Shown piece after piece: positions 26,254-37,786 of a stretch of DNA of 64,000 nucleotides. The notes under the pieces were generated by a model. That model had not been told where the DNA came from. It did not search any database and saw only the letters and a program-made list of their open reading frames with translations. This DNA comes from Takashimella koratensis (Eukaryota > Basidiomycota > Tremellomycetes > Trichosporonales > Tetragoniomycetaceae). The position numbers and the translations under genes were made by a program. Each line of letters begins with the position of its first letter. Position 1 is the first letter of the stretch. The stretch is taken from contig BCKT01000001.1 in the NCBI GenBank assembly GCA_003116875.1, forward strand, positions 2,165,486-2,229,485, read 5' to 3'.

Positions 26254-26518
26254 GGTGTGTATGGTGTGGAGGAGGACGTTGTGGAGGATGTTGAAATCTC
26301 AACTGGGGAATCTGAAAACTAAAGTCGGGTAACCAGGGGGGCAGAATGCCACACTCACATCCCTTCGGCGTTATCTGCCCCTTTCTCCCCCCTAGCAAAA
26401 CGCCGACGCTCGAAACTGCCACTCCCGCGATCCCGTGACCCAAAATTATCCTCGACCTCGAATCCACTCTTTCTTTCTCTTCATCCTTCAACCCACCCCC
26501 AACCCACCACCAACCGCC
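26254..26518. promoter_or_regulatory. shared promoter, bL28m (-) and uL1/L10a (+)
   Basis: Only 265 bp separate the start codons of a mitochondrial and a cytosolic ribosomal protein gene. The right side is CAACC/ACCCACC-rich. Co-regulation is inferred from layout. Confidence 0.55.
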
Positions 26519-27428
26519 ATGTCCAAGCTCCAGGCATCAAGCGTGCGATCCTCTATCAAGACCCTCCTCTCCCAGTCCTCCCTCGAGGGCCAGAAGGAGG
26601 GCCTCGGCAAGAAGCGCAACTTTGTCGAGACTATTGAGCTCCAGATTGGTCTCAAGAACTACGACCCGCAGCGTGACAAGCGTTTCTCGGGTACCGTCAA
26701 GCTCCCCCACGTTCCCCGTCCCCGTATGCAGCTCTGCATTCTCGCCGACGCCATGGACGTTGACCGGTGAGTGTTCTCGAGCACGCAATGCGAGAGACCC
26801 GCGTTGGTGTAACGGTTGATCTACGTGATAAATGAGGAAACTAACATTACCCTAGTGCGAAGCAGCTCGACGAGGAGCTCCCCTTCATGACCGTTGAGGA
26901 CTTGAAGAAGCTCAACAAGAACAAGAAGCTCGTCAAGAAGCTTGCCCAGAAGTACGACGCTTTCCTTGCGTCCGAGGCTCTCATCAAGCAGATCCCTCGG
27001 TAAGTCTTGTCTCAAAGTTGTTCAGTGCTGGACCTCTCAATCTTTCGAGATCATACACTAGATCAGACACTAACCCACCTTAGTCTACTCGGCCCCGGTC
27101 TCTCCAAGGCCGGCAAGTTCCCGACCCCCGTCTCGCACTCCGAGGACCTTGCCCGCAAGATCAACGAGGTTCGCTCGACCATCAAGTTCCAGCTCAAGAA
27201 GGTCCTCTGTCTCGGTGTCGCCATCGGCCACGTCGACATGGAGGAGGACCAGATTGTCCAGAACACCATGATGGCTATCAACTTCCTCATCTCCCTCTTG
27301 AAGAAGCAGGTGAGTTGAGGCTGGCTTTCGCCACTGGAACGAACTGTAGCTGACTCTGTGTTCAGTGGCAAAACGTCAACTCGCTCCACATCAAGACCAC
27401 CATGGGCAAGCCCCAGCGTGTCTTCTAA
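26519..27428 (+). CDS. 60S ribosomal protein L10a (uL1)
   Basis: Cytosolic large-subunit protein forming the L1 stalk. Four exons: 26519-26766, 26856-26999, 27084-27309, 27366-27428, giving 226 residues, close to the usual 217. Landmarks: [54 protein letters not shown] and the C-terminal [14 protein letters not shown]. The codon choice is dominated by C/G-ending codons, as expected for a highly expressed gene. Confidence 0.98.
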
Positions 27429-28949
27429 GCGCCCCCACAACACATGTGGGCTACACCCTCGTCTTCGATTCGGTTCTCGTGGCTTCGGGCTCCTTCTCCT
27501 ATCTTTTGTGTTTCCCCGGTTTCGTTTCGTTGAGCGCGGTCTTTGGTCGAGGTGGCGAGGAGTGGGGTATTGGGGTGGAAGGTGTCGGCGGGTGGGCGAG
27601 GAAGTGGGGTATGGCGTTGGGTGTTTGCGGGCGGGAATTATTGGTCATTGCCAAAGTGTAGTGAAACTGGAGCCGTCGCACGCTTATACCCAAGTCTTGT
27701 TTGAGCCCTTTACTGGGTGATCAGGGACCGAGGGGAGCTACCAGTGCTTTTGACCAATCCTTTCTTCCTCGAGCTACCGGGTCGTATCTTTTCTCTGTCC
27801 GTATATCTCGTCTGTTCGTTCTTCTACTTGATTATGTCTACTCTTTGATCTGCTTTGAGCTGTTGTGGGACCGTAGCGGTGACGAGGTGTTAGGTACATA
27901 GAGGGTTGGCTTGGGGTCAGGAGTCATTAGAGTCGCCTTTGACTCGCTGGATGTATTCTATGGCGTTTTGATATTCGTTAAGAGCAAGTCGTCGCACCCC
28001 GACGCTTCAAATAGAGCTGAACTGTTGTTTTCCGGTCATCTGAGAGACAAGATACGACTGAGCATGGTTTCACCAAATATCCGGGTAGATTTTACTCCGC
28101 GCCCGGGTATGCACGAGACACGAATGATCATGACTGACATTCCGGCACGACCACTTTTTTTTTCGCAGTTTTTCTCCTCTCCTCCTCTCGACGCTATCTC
28201 ACCTCATCTCTTGCCCGTTCCTCCCCTACCCTCTTGCTCAGCGTTCACTGCGCCATACGGGTCGCCTCGTATCATTCTCCTCTCTGCCATCAGTCACCAC
28301 CACCTCTCCCTCTCCCTTTTATCCCCTTTGCCAGCCCGGCTCCTTGGCACCATTTCCAACCTTGCCCAACAAGCTCTCACCTCGGACGTGACCTACCACA
28401 TTCCACAAGCCGGTCTCCCGACTCTCACGCCGATTCTTGCATCTGGTACGCGTCGGTGTGGACGCAGTGGGACGATCGACGTCACGGGAGCTGGAGGCTA
28501 GCCTCAAGTCTAGAGCCAAGACCAACTAACTACCTGCGTCGTAAGGAGTACTGGGAATTCGGTACCCGTCCTGTCTGTTCCAGATCCCCGCACAGACCCG
28601 GCTTCATCACTCGTACGCGCCATGTCCCTCTCGCCGCCTTGACCAGCGCTCCAGCAAACCCATCACCGGCCCACATCCTTCTCCTTCTTTTCCCTCACCC
28701 ACCTACCCTCTCTCGTACCTCGACATTCATCTTGAAACGATTGCCCCCGTAGTTCAATTTACGTCTCGGGACAACGACCAGAATTGATCAAAACACTCAA
28801 ACAAACTCGACTCACTTGCGCCCCCACTTGCCCCGCATCCCGTAACCGTAGACCGTGTTCGTAAGCCGTACCCGAGCGCCCTGGTCTATTCCTCTTCGTC
28901 TTTCGCTCTTCGTCGCACTTGAATCAACAGTCCGTCTACCAGCGTTAGG
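27429..28949. other. intergenic, L10a 3' flank and lipase upstream region
   Basis: 1.5 kb with no gene I can support. Two open frames (27911-28501 and 28234-28752) lack recognisable protein character and are rich in Ser/Pro/His from pyrimidine-rich DNA. The segment may include an unannotated leader, with or without leader introns, of the lipase gene. Confidence 0.5.
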
Positions 28950-31900
28950 ATGACCGAACCACCTCCCAGCGATTCGGGCGGGGGCGGCGACCCAGCGTAC
29001 AAATCAACGATAGGTCCCATGCCACCCACCACCAGCCCAGTCGTGACGACCGCGATGATCCCGAGGCCAGCAATGGGCGCCATCGCCACCGCCGCGACCG
29101 TCTTCCCTGCTCCCGTTGCCAACCTCGTCACTGCCCTCGCCTCCTCCGCCAAGCTGAGCCTCCGCGTCGCCGCCTTCTTCATCGAGGCCATCCTTGAGAC
29201 CTCACAGTACTCTACCCGCATGTCACTCGGCTATACCCGCCGCCTGCTAGTCACCGCCATCTCCTCTGCTCGGCGCGTGTACCTCATGTCCAACGCCGCC
29301 CTCGACGGTGATCTGATGGGCATGATGGGCCTGCGAGACGACGATATTCTCGCTAAATGCCGAGGAGGTCCTGGAGCAACCTCGACCGACGCGTTCCTTC
29401 AAGTCCTAGACAAGTACACCAACCTAGGCATCTATGTCGTTCACCACGCATTCACCATGGCGGAACTGTTCGCAATGTCCGGGTTCTACCTGACTACCAA
29501 CGCTGTACAGTCAGCTCACTTTGCAGCGCAAGAATCAGTTGCGCTGTTCGACAGCTTGTTTGGATCCAACGAGTCGTCTCGTGCCCTGGCATCGATCATC
29601 GATCTCGTCCGCCGCGAACTGCTAGAGGACGATCGGTTCAAGTCGGCAGACAAGGGCAAAATTACACTCCTCACGGCTCTCACCAAAGCTCTTACTGCGT
29701 TTGCGTGTTTGCAGAACGCAACATGGGAGCGCACCGCTGCGAGTCTGAAGATGAAGGTGTGAGTGATCGTTGTTACTGACAACATGTTAGTCGATCTAAG
29801 CTTACACAACCGCTTTACAGCATGCATGACTGCACCGTTCTTACGGAGAAGAACGAAGCGTCCTCTCAGCAGGTGTACGACAATTTGGCTCCCGAAGGAC
29901 GAAGACTGCGGACAGAACGAGTCGACCAAGCACCTCGGCAACCTGCTTCACCTGCTGGCGCACCTTCTGACCTCGTCCCCACCTCGATCGACCTTGGCCC
30001 TTCCTCTCCAACGGAAGAGCACTCACATAGCCCCTTCCAATCCACGCGTGATCTCGACTACCTCTTTGAGCTCGAAGATCTCGTCGGCGAATCCGGTGAT
30101 GAGATGTACGACGCCCCTCCTGACGACGCGACCCGAAGATCACGACGAGTGAAACGCGTTCACGAGGATATGCTCGAGATCACCGAGGAGCTATCTGAAT
30201 CTACCGTCGTGACGCGCACGTTCCAGCGAGTCGGAACGAGGGCGTCGCCAGCGTCATGGGACCTGCACACCCGGCAACGGAGCGCACCACTACCCGATGT
30301 CATGGTTGAGCCGATTGATGAGAGTGGTCCGTCGTCGGGAGCCGCATTGGGATCAGGGAGTATCGTCCGACCGTCTGATCGATTAGCTCGCCGCCGCTCG
30401 CTCTCGGCTGTGTCAGAGGACGAGAACGACTGGATCGAAGTCGACCAGATCCTAGCTGACGACGACGGAGGCGACTTTGATGGCGATATTATCCCCACCG
30501 CGCCCAATGGCCTCGCTACTGCTTCCTCGTCGTACCGAGAAGCACTCGAACACCCTTATGGCAACTCGGACCGGATTCAGTTCGTCCTACGCACAATGAC
30601 GAATCGGCTGCTTCAACGGAAACGCGTCGTCCGCCGGGTCTCATCTGAGGCGCACTCGCAGGGTCCTTCGCGAGACTCGTCGGCTGCTCCATCACGCAGG
30701 GGAGACGAGACGCCGCGGAGAGCCGATGTGAGGAGGATAGATTGGCAAGAGTCACCGGGGCTGTCTCTACCCGCGGGACAGATGAGTATCAACGATAGGT
30801 CGTCCTCGCCACCGGATGTCTCAGCCTCGGCATCGTCGAGTCGGCGGCACCTGTCGTCGCCAGCGGAGACACCCGTACCGTCTCCTCGCAAAGGTCTGGC
30901 GAGAATCAAGTTCCCCTTCCGATCGACTCGGGAGACTGCACCGATGTTGGCGGAAGACGAGGCAGCGCTGCCACCTTCGTTAACCCAAACCACCGCGGGC
31001 GGGTCCAGGTCAGCAGCTCAGCGTCAACAACAACCTCAGAAAGGACAACACCAGTCACAGGCCCACCAAACGCATCACTCCGCACATGTAGGAAATGGTC
31101 ACAGCCACAACCACCGACGTACGACCCCGCTCACGACAACTGTCCAAACCAGCTCAAACAGAGTCCAGGCCGCATCCTCCCATGTTGTCCCTGACCAAGG
31201 CGACTCCTCACCTGCCAACCTCTACCCACACGACGAATTAGTCCGCAACATTCACAGGTTCATGCGTTACTCCAGCGCCGCGTACGGTCAGAATTTCCTC
31301 CGAATCCTTGGACTGGGGAATAGCGATTTCAACTTTCCTTCTACAGGCAAACATCACGCAAATAGTTGGGCTTTTGCACAGCATACCAATATCCCAGTAG
31401 ATAATATCATCCTCACTTCGTCTTCGGGTTCGGCGATGGCGCTGGACTCGGAGCGCGCACCGCCGCTCGTACATTACATCACTGTGGAGCACAAGTACAA
31501 GGCGATTGTTCTGTAAGCCATGCTCTTTGTTGAAGTGAAGCTCCAGCGGCTGACGCAAACTTACAGGACGTGCCGAGGCACTCTGGGTCTATCCGACGTG
31601 CTAGTCGATCTCACTTGCGACTACCGCGAGATCAGTGTCGAAGGTGGTGACCCACAATCGACCTACCTCGTCCACGGAGGGATGTACCAATCGGCACTGC
31701 AACTCACCGCGAAAAAAAGCACCGTCCACCGAACGCTCGTGGATGCGTTAAACCGACACCCGACTTACGGTCTCGTCTTATGTGGTCACTCTCTTGGTGG
31801 CGGTGTCGCAGCTCTGTTGTCCATCATCTCATCCATCCCCGCCCCCGAGTTTCTCAAGCAGAACGCAACATTGCCCCATCCACACGCTCACCCACCTATC

Positions 31901-32862
31901 ACCACGCCGTTCGTCACGAGCGCAGCATCGGGTTTGCCCCCAGGTCGACCGATACATTGCTACGCGTACGGCCCACCGGCAGTCACCTCAATCGATCTGG
32001 CAAAGTATGCGAGCGGACTGATCACATCCGTGGTGCAGAACTCGGATATCGTGCCGTGTCTCAGCTTAGGGGTATTGCGTGATCTCAAGAACGTCGCGGT
32101 GACTCTGTTTGAGGAAGGAACCGTTGCAGAGGAGATTGTAGGCAGAGTGAGTGGCCGTGGTACTGTGGGAGATCGCCGTGATTATACAGTGCGAGAAGCT
32201 GACGCGGGATTCAGGTCGTTGGCGTATATAAACGCAAGTTTGCGTTCCAGCAACGAGGTAGTAGTCAACCCCCCTCGAATGGGGACGACGAACCGACCGA
32301 CGAGCAGCTCCTAAGTGACTGGATGATGTCACTAATCAAGACTATGAGAGCGGATATGGACAACGACAAGCTGTATCCGCCAGGTATGGTTTATATATTG
32401 GTGAGTTCAAAGTTGGAACAGAGATATGAGGTAAGCGACAGGATGGAGCTGATACATGATTGGGGTGTAGGAGTACTTTGATGTCTTCGTTTTCGATTCG
32501 GATGGAGCTGGATCGAGCAGTGCTAAAGCTCAGTCGAAACATGCTCAGCGAGTGGTGAGTGATAGACTTGGAAAATATGTACACACAAGTGTACAGTGAT
32601 TCACACAATGCGCCAAATCTGGAGCTAATGCTTTTTAGATCTTGAGACAGTGCGATTCCGTCGAAGAACGTTTCCGCGAACGTGAGTACCTCCCAAGTCG
32701 CTCATTGCGAAAAGAAAGACTTAGACGAGCTTAGACGTGGTGCTGACTCGTTGCATAGCGCTGTTCACCAAGACGATGCTCAATGACCATTTACCGTCCC
32801 ATTATGAGAGATCGACTCAACTCCTTTACGAAGGGCTGGGGCACGCTCATTCAAGATTATGA
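28950..32862 (+). CDS. class 3 (diacylglycerol-type) lipase with long N-terminal region
   Basis: Serine lipase of the alpha/beta-hydrolase superfamily (Lipase_3). Seven exons: 28950-29758, 29821-31512, 31567-32146, 32215-32400, 32471-32554, 32639-32681, 32759-32862, 1165 residues. The nucleophile elbow GHSLGGGVAALL lies at about 31785-31820. IVLTCRGTLGLSDVLVDLTC, spanning the 31513-31566 intron, is the typical lid-region motif; CYAYGPPAVTS and VQNSDIVPCLSLG follow. The first 270 residues have hydrophobic Ala/Ile/Val-rich segments that may associate with membranes. The middle (30100-31200) is low-complexity, acidic and Ser/Gln/His-rich. The intron 32147-32214 is needed: without it the frame ends early at 32314, and with it the conserved KLYPPGMVYIL block stays in frame. 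Fungal relatives act on diacylglycerol at the plasma membrane or vacuole. Confidence 0.9.
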
Positions 32863-33289
32863 TATCGCAAAATCGGATCAAATGTATACCTTCCCCTCCC
32901 CCCTTCTCTCTTCGCCTCCCTTTGCTCTTCCTTTCGGGATTATCCTGCAGCCTTTCTGCCACTCTTACTGTTATGACCCTTTCATGTCTGGTCCTCAAAT
33001 CTGATACGACACTGTTCCATTCCATGCTCATTTCATGCTCTCACACACGCATACGCACACACGCTCGTCCATGTCTTAAATCAACACCTGTATTCCACCC
33101 TATCGCCCCTCGTTACTGTAGCCCCATCTTGTCCCTAAACATGCATGTTGTTGATGTGATCACGAACGGATAAGTGTCGTCTCACCTGCCAAGAAAGAGA
33201 TTTACAACTCTCATGACGCTTCAAGAGTACCCGGCCCCCTGACTGTAATGTACAACACACAACTGCTCGGCCCACGGGGAGACACGAGC
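32863..33289. other. intergenic between convergent lipase and ATL genes
   Basis: 427 bp of 3' flank, CT-rich on the left with CACACGCATACGCACACACG near 33040-33062. No gene seen. Confidence 0.6.
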
Positions 33290-33994
33290 TCATTCCTCCC
33301 CACCTTCCTCTTCTTCATCCAGCGTCACTTGTTCCGGAAACCAGCCGTACCGTCGCAAGTCCACCCGTTCCCCTCCTGCCCCCGCGAGTGTCTCGACTTC
33401 CACACCTTCTGCTTCCAACCGGGCCTTTTGACGCGCGACAGCTTGTCCTTCGTCACCACGTGGGGAGATGAGGCCCTTTGACGAGATGACTCGCTGGAAG
33501 GTTCAGAGGATCAAATTAGCTTGAGGCAAAAAGAAAAGAATACAACCAAAGAATCATGTCATGTTACTAGAGGAGGTGGACTCACCTGCCATGGAATCGG
33601 CGAGTCATGGGGTAACACTTTCATAGCGTTACCGACATGCCGAGAGTACTTTGGATATCCAGCGAGCTTTGCGATGTGACCTGTGACCGGATTGAATGGT
33701 CAGCTGAAGGAGGCTCTACATATGCAGCTGCTTAACGAGAGAAGACTTGCCGTAGCTGGTGACCATGCCAAAGGGGATCAACCGGGCAATATCGTATGCC
33801 TTGGCAGTGAGGTCGGCAATGTTGTCGCTCATACTGCCGCCGGCGAGGTTGGCGCTATCGCTATCACTATGACTGATACCTCTGCTGCTGATTATGTCAC
33901 CGCCGATAGTGTTTTGGTCTTCGTCGTCGTCGTTCCCGTCCTCGCCGTCGTCACTGTCGTCGTTGATGTCGTTGATGCTATCTTCGCTTTTCAT
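33290..33994 (-). CDS. alkyltransferase-like protein (ATL), O6-alkylguanine repair family
   Basis: Member of the MGMT DNA-binding fold family in which the methyl-acceptor cysteine is lost. Exons on the minus strand: 33751-33994, 33586-33680, 33290-33493, 180 residues. The usual active site PCHRV reads PWQRV (the W-Q/R junction spans the 33494-33585 intron), exactly as in S. pombe Atl1 and bacterial ATLs. Such proteins bind O6-alkylguanine, bend DNA and hand the lesion to nucleotide excision repair. Other landmarks: YDIARLIPFGMVTSYGHIA, RHVGNAMKVLP, ISSKGLISPRGD and the ERVDLRRYGWF ending. The first intron has a GC donor (GCAAGT after TACG). An acidic Asp/Glu/Asn-rich leader of about 54 residues precedes the domain; an internal ATG at 33832 is an alternative start that gives a canonical short ATL. 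Confidence 0.9.
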
Positions 33995-34195
33995 TCACTC
34001 TCGGTTGACTGGACAGTTCAACCCACCACGTGGCACGGAGATTACAGCCTCTCCGTGACATCCGTTGGCCGGCTGCCGATGATTTTTCGATTTCTTTCTT
34101 CGGCCTCGATCCCCTTGGCTGTGTCATCATCATCCACCACAAATCTCTTCCTCCCCTTCTCTTTCAGCCATCCCCATCCCCGCCCCTTCCTCGCC
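33995..34195. promoter_or_regulatory. shared promoter, ATL (-) and MIA40 (+)
   Basis: About 200 bp between divergent ATGs, or 363 bp if ATL starts at 33832. It contains a CACGTGG E-box-like site near 34027-34033. Function inferred from layout. Confidence 0.45.
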
Positions 34196-35239
34196 ATGTT
34201 CCGAAACGCTCTACGCCCGCTCGCACGCTCCGCCTCGGCATCGGCAAGGTCGATGTCCACCCGCCCTGCACCGGCCGGGACGAGCTACCGTACAGCCGTG
34301 ATCGCAGCGACGACCGTCGTCATCGGTGGTCTGGCATACTCGGCCGAACGTCGCAAATTGCTCCTCAACAGCGCGACTGGTTCTGGAGACAAGTCGGTTC
34401 GGGAGACAGTCTTGGCGACAAACGATTTGAAGACGAACATCCACAAGCGTAGGTTTAACAAATTGGCAGAGAAGAGGATCGGGGAAATCCGCTAGAAGGA
34501 TAAGAATGGTAGAACAAGGAAGAAGTCGCTGACGTTGGGTTCAGGTGAGGACGAGGTGCCATCGACGGTCACGGACAAGGCAGAGGAGGCTGCCCAGTCG
34601 CAAAATACGGCCAGCCAAGGAGCGTTCAACGAGGAAACTGGCGAGATCAACTGGGACTGCCCCGTGAGTCTTTGTCTATGTTTCCAATTCCATCCTTTCC
34701 ACCTCTTTTCCTCAGAACCCCTCACCGAATCTCGCTGACTTCATCTCCCCATTAGTGTCTCGGAGGTATGGCCGACGGTCCGTGTGGTGAACAATTCCGT
34801 GCCGCTTTCAGCTGTTTCGTGTACAGCGAGGCCGAGCCCAAGGGTCTTGACTGTGTGGAAAAGTTCAAGGCGATGCAGGACTGTTTCCGCGAGCACCCCG
34901 ACATCTACGGAGAGGGTCAGTTGGGGCTAGAAGCTTGAACATGTTTGGGAATGGAACACCCGATCATGTTCTGTCTCGCCCATTCGATAAATAGTTGAGT
35001 ATGGTTACTGACCAACCGTTATAGAGATCGATGATGACGACGCCGAGGTCGAGGGATCGCCTTTGCCCGCTGACCACCCCGAGGGGTCTAAGGTCCCGGC
35101 CGCGCCTACCGACGCACATCCGCAGGACAACGCGGCGATGCACGTCAGCCCTGACGCTACCCCGTCTAAGGGTGAGACTGCTAGCAGGCGTGTAACCTTT
35201 ACAAGCTGACTCGAAACAGGCCCGTCCAAGTACGCCTAG
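34196..35239 (+). CDS. MIA40: mitochondrial intermembrane space import receptor/oxidoreductase MIA40 (CHCHD4)
   Basis: Catalyses oxidative folding and trapping of small Cys-rich proteins in the mitochondrial intermembrane space. Five exons: 34196-34448, 34545-34663, 34756-34915, 35025-35171, 35220-35239, 232 residues. A mitochondrial presequence ([17 protein letters not shown]) is followed by one membrane segment ([17 protein letters not shown]), as in the anchored fungal form. Next come a spacer, the redox-active CPC, and twin CX9C motifs [11 protein letters not shown] and [11 protein letters not shown]. An intron (34664-34755) falls exactly between Pro and the second Cys of the CPC. The tail after [13 protein letters not shown] is acidic and Pro/Ala-rich. 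The first junction (34448/34545) joins phase 1 and is the least certain part. Confidence 0.93.
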
Positions 35240-35557
35240 ACGTCGATTTCCCTCGAACGGGCGACTGGATGACTCGATGGCGGGGAAGATATGAGATATT
35301 CTACATGGGCCGAGACGTAGAACTGGCGATATCTATCATTACAATGCATTGCTCCACTCAGAATAAAGATCGAAAGAAGCGGGGTTATCATGATGTACAA
35401 TCGCCCATTCATCTAGGGTGTATCAAATGTCTAACAATCTCATCGTCTCAGATGCAGGACGAATATGGGCTCAAGATCAGTCATACAAGACAATGTTCAA
35501 GGTTCAAGAAGCACAACAAGTACACAACGACAAACCCACGCAATCGCTGTCGCTCAA
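35240..35557. other. short intergenic between MIA40 and the Vps62-like gene (convergent)
   Basis: 318 bp of 3' flank; nothing recognised. If the Vps62-like protein ends in its alternative frame, this region extends to 35697. Confidence 0.5.
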
Positions 35558-37786
35558 TCAAAACTTCCACAACCAGTCGTCAAGATCGTCAACGTCTACC
35601 GCGGGTCCAAACTGATACCCTGGCTCCCCTTGAGCGTAGGTACACAGCTTCCTCACTGGTGACGCGGAGATACAGTGCCCGCTCCTTACGCAGAGGGCTA
35701 TACTGTATCCTTCCACGGCGCTACGGGACCCACTACACCGTTTGATTCGAACCGTGTGTTTGTCACGACCGACAAACGGGGTCGTCCCTCGCATCGCTTC
35801 TAGCTCGAGCTCGTTGTGGTCCTCATCGTCGTCGGTATTTGGGAGGTACGTTGGGTCGTAGTAGTCCTCGTGGTGGGGGTCGAGAACGAGGTGGGATTCA
35901 AGGACGTTGTCCTCCTGATCGAGCATATCGTATTCGTCTCCGCGAGGAGCCGGTTTGCCGCAGACTTGAGTCGCACGGACGAGCGTGATCTGTTTGGAGT
36001 GGGCGTACTGCACCGCCGCTTCCGAGAGGTAGAAGGAGAAGGTCGAGGTCTCGTTGGCGAGCGGGGACACGATGCACTGGCGTCAGACTAGGGATACAGA
36101 TTTTACTCACGTCCGGGGGAAAGCCAAACGCCCGGTTAGGACCTGGAGGGGCATCGACAACCTGTGTTGCGAGTGAGCGGGGTTACAGTTGCGAGTGAGC
36201 GGGGTTACAGTTGCTCGCGCTCGCTCAACCTACCTGGCAGATACCGATGAACGGATGCCACCAGCAATCCGTATCGCCCCTGTTGCCCCAATGCCCACGA
36301 AAGTTGAGCCAACTCGACTCGTTCTGCTGCCAAATCTTTCGGCGGTGGTACGAGTCGCTCCAGTACTGTGCAGGAACTACACGACCTTTTGTGTCCCATA
36401 CTGCCCCTTCGTCGTCGGTGACATCGATCAAGCGGAGACCAAGCACCTATGAGTGTCAGCATAGCGGCGAGAAACAATGTGCAGAGGACTGACATGGATG
36501 TAGACATGGTTGCCGACATTGGGCCAGATCCCATGCGACCCCGAGGCAGAGTACGCCACAGGCCGGTCGTCAATCTTCTCGATGTCCTCCCATCGTAGAG
36601 TGCTGCAGGTTAGTCGACCACCTCCGTGCATGGACTTACCCTGCGCCAAACTTGGTCCCCGAGTGCGCATCTGAGCGGGTCAGCAATGTCCGATGGGCCT
36701 GTCGTAGCACTCACTAAAGTCCGCAGAAACTGCCGTACCGTTGATGGTGCGAACACGCAGATGCTGACTCGTTAGCTGGTTCGTGACAAGGGCTCACCTC
36801 CCAATCTGCAACATCTGCGGTTGTCAGTGATGGCTTCTGCTGACAAAGGCATTACTTACGATTTCCTAAAATCCCAAATGCGCCTATACTCTTGCCAAAG
36901 TTGTATGGATAAAATCTGGGTAGGTTAGGCTCTGCTTATGAACAGGAAAAGGAGAAAACAGCTCACGTCCAGTACCAAAGATCCTGCAAGCGTCAGCACC
37001 GTCTCACTGGATCATACCAGAGCGAACTCACCACCACACCCCGGCCCTGATCCACCCACAGCCCGTACACATCCTCCTTGACTATCCCCCTCCCGCTCTC
37101 ATCATGGCCCATTCCGCCCTTTAGCCCCGCGGGCCCATACAGAAATGCCGACTCTTCATCCTCAAGCAACGGTTGCGGGTTGTGCGGCTCAACGACCGAC
37201 ATGAACTGGCTGAAACCTAACAATGGCGACTGGTCCAAGCTCGAATTGGTAAGGATCGACGCGTTCGCTTCGTACATGGTCCCGTTGGAGAATTCGACCT
37301 GCGCCCGGACTTGGTCAGCACGGCCCTTCATACACGTGTGTGGGGTGGGCCGTTGGACATACATAGCTGTAGCTGTTGAGCATGTACTCTATCGAGCTAG
37401 GGTAGTACTGCTCCGTCGACCTGTTCGGGGCTATCAGCAAGGCGCGTTCCCTTGTTTGGTGGGGTGGTGAAATGGCATACGTACGCTAGTTTGACGATCG
37501 GGGCATACTTGTCCAACAGCGCAGCCATGGGCCCTGCGGCATCCTTGTCTGCATATGTCTTGTTCTTCGGCGGTTGACCACCCATGGACGGAGGTCGAAG
37601 CGACAAAGACGACCGCCCGGCGACCTGGATTATGGTCGACGTGAAGACGATGAGGAAGAGCAGGGCCATGAGGAAAATCTGGACAGGCGTCAGGTCGAGG
37701 TTGCGTCAGGTTGGATCAAAAACGTGTCAACAATGGAGAACTTCGGCTGGAGAAAAGATGCTCACCATGGCCGCGAACCGCGTCAT
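35558..37786 (-). CDS. Vps62/TDA6-family protein (DUF946), many exons
   Basis: Thirteen minus-strand exons: 37766-37786, 37485-37678, 37363-37420, 37032-37298, 36967-36983, 36860-36915, 36798-36814, 36715-36763, 36640-36670, 36494-36602, 36234-36446, 36111-36161, 35558-36076 (533 residues). The N-terminus is a signal-anchor-like helix (MALLFLIVFTSTII). Conserved blocks reconstructed across junctions: DKYAPIVKLA, YYPSSIEYMLNSYSY, LWYWTFYPYNFGKS, GNHVADWEHLRVRTING, AYSASGSHGIWPNVGNH, SSWLNFRGHWGN and VVDAPPGPNRAFGF, all typical of Vps62 proteins. Two exons are only 17 nt. The 3' end is uncertain: the frame running to 35558 has an ordinary look, but a second frame ending at 35698 reads NGVVGPVAPWKDTV and looks more protein-like. 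Yeast members affect vacuolar protein sorting; the biochemical role is unknown. Confidence 0.85.
36166..36209. repeat. 22-bp tandem duplication inside a Vps62-like intron
   Basis: Two exact copies of a 22-nt unit beginning GTTGCGAGTGAGC, plus the start of a third (GTTGC). They make up most of the 72-nt intron 36162-36233, so the intron grew by slippage. Confidence 0.9.

Noticed and set aside
28234..28752. 172-codon frame upstream of the lipase
   Set aside because: Composition is Ser/Pro/His from pyrimidine-rich DNA, no motif, and it overlaps another unrelated frame; probably leader sequence.
35698..35760. A short terminal exon to fix the Vps62-like C-terminus, using an acceptor near 35810
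   Set aside because: Candidate donors (at the CCAAC-GTACC site and others upstream) are either out of phase or poor matches to consensus, so I kept the uninterrupted frame and flagged the ambiguity.
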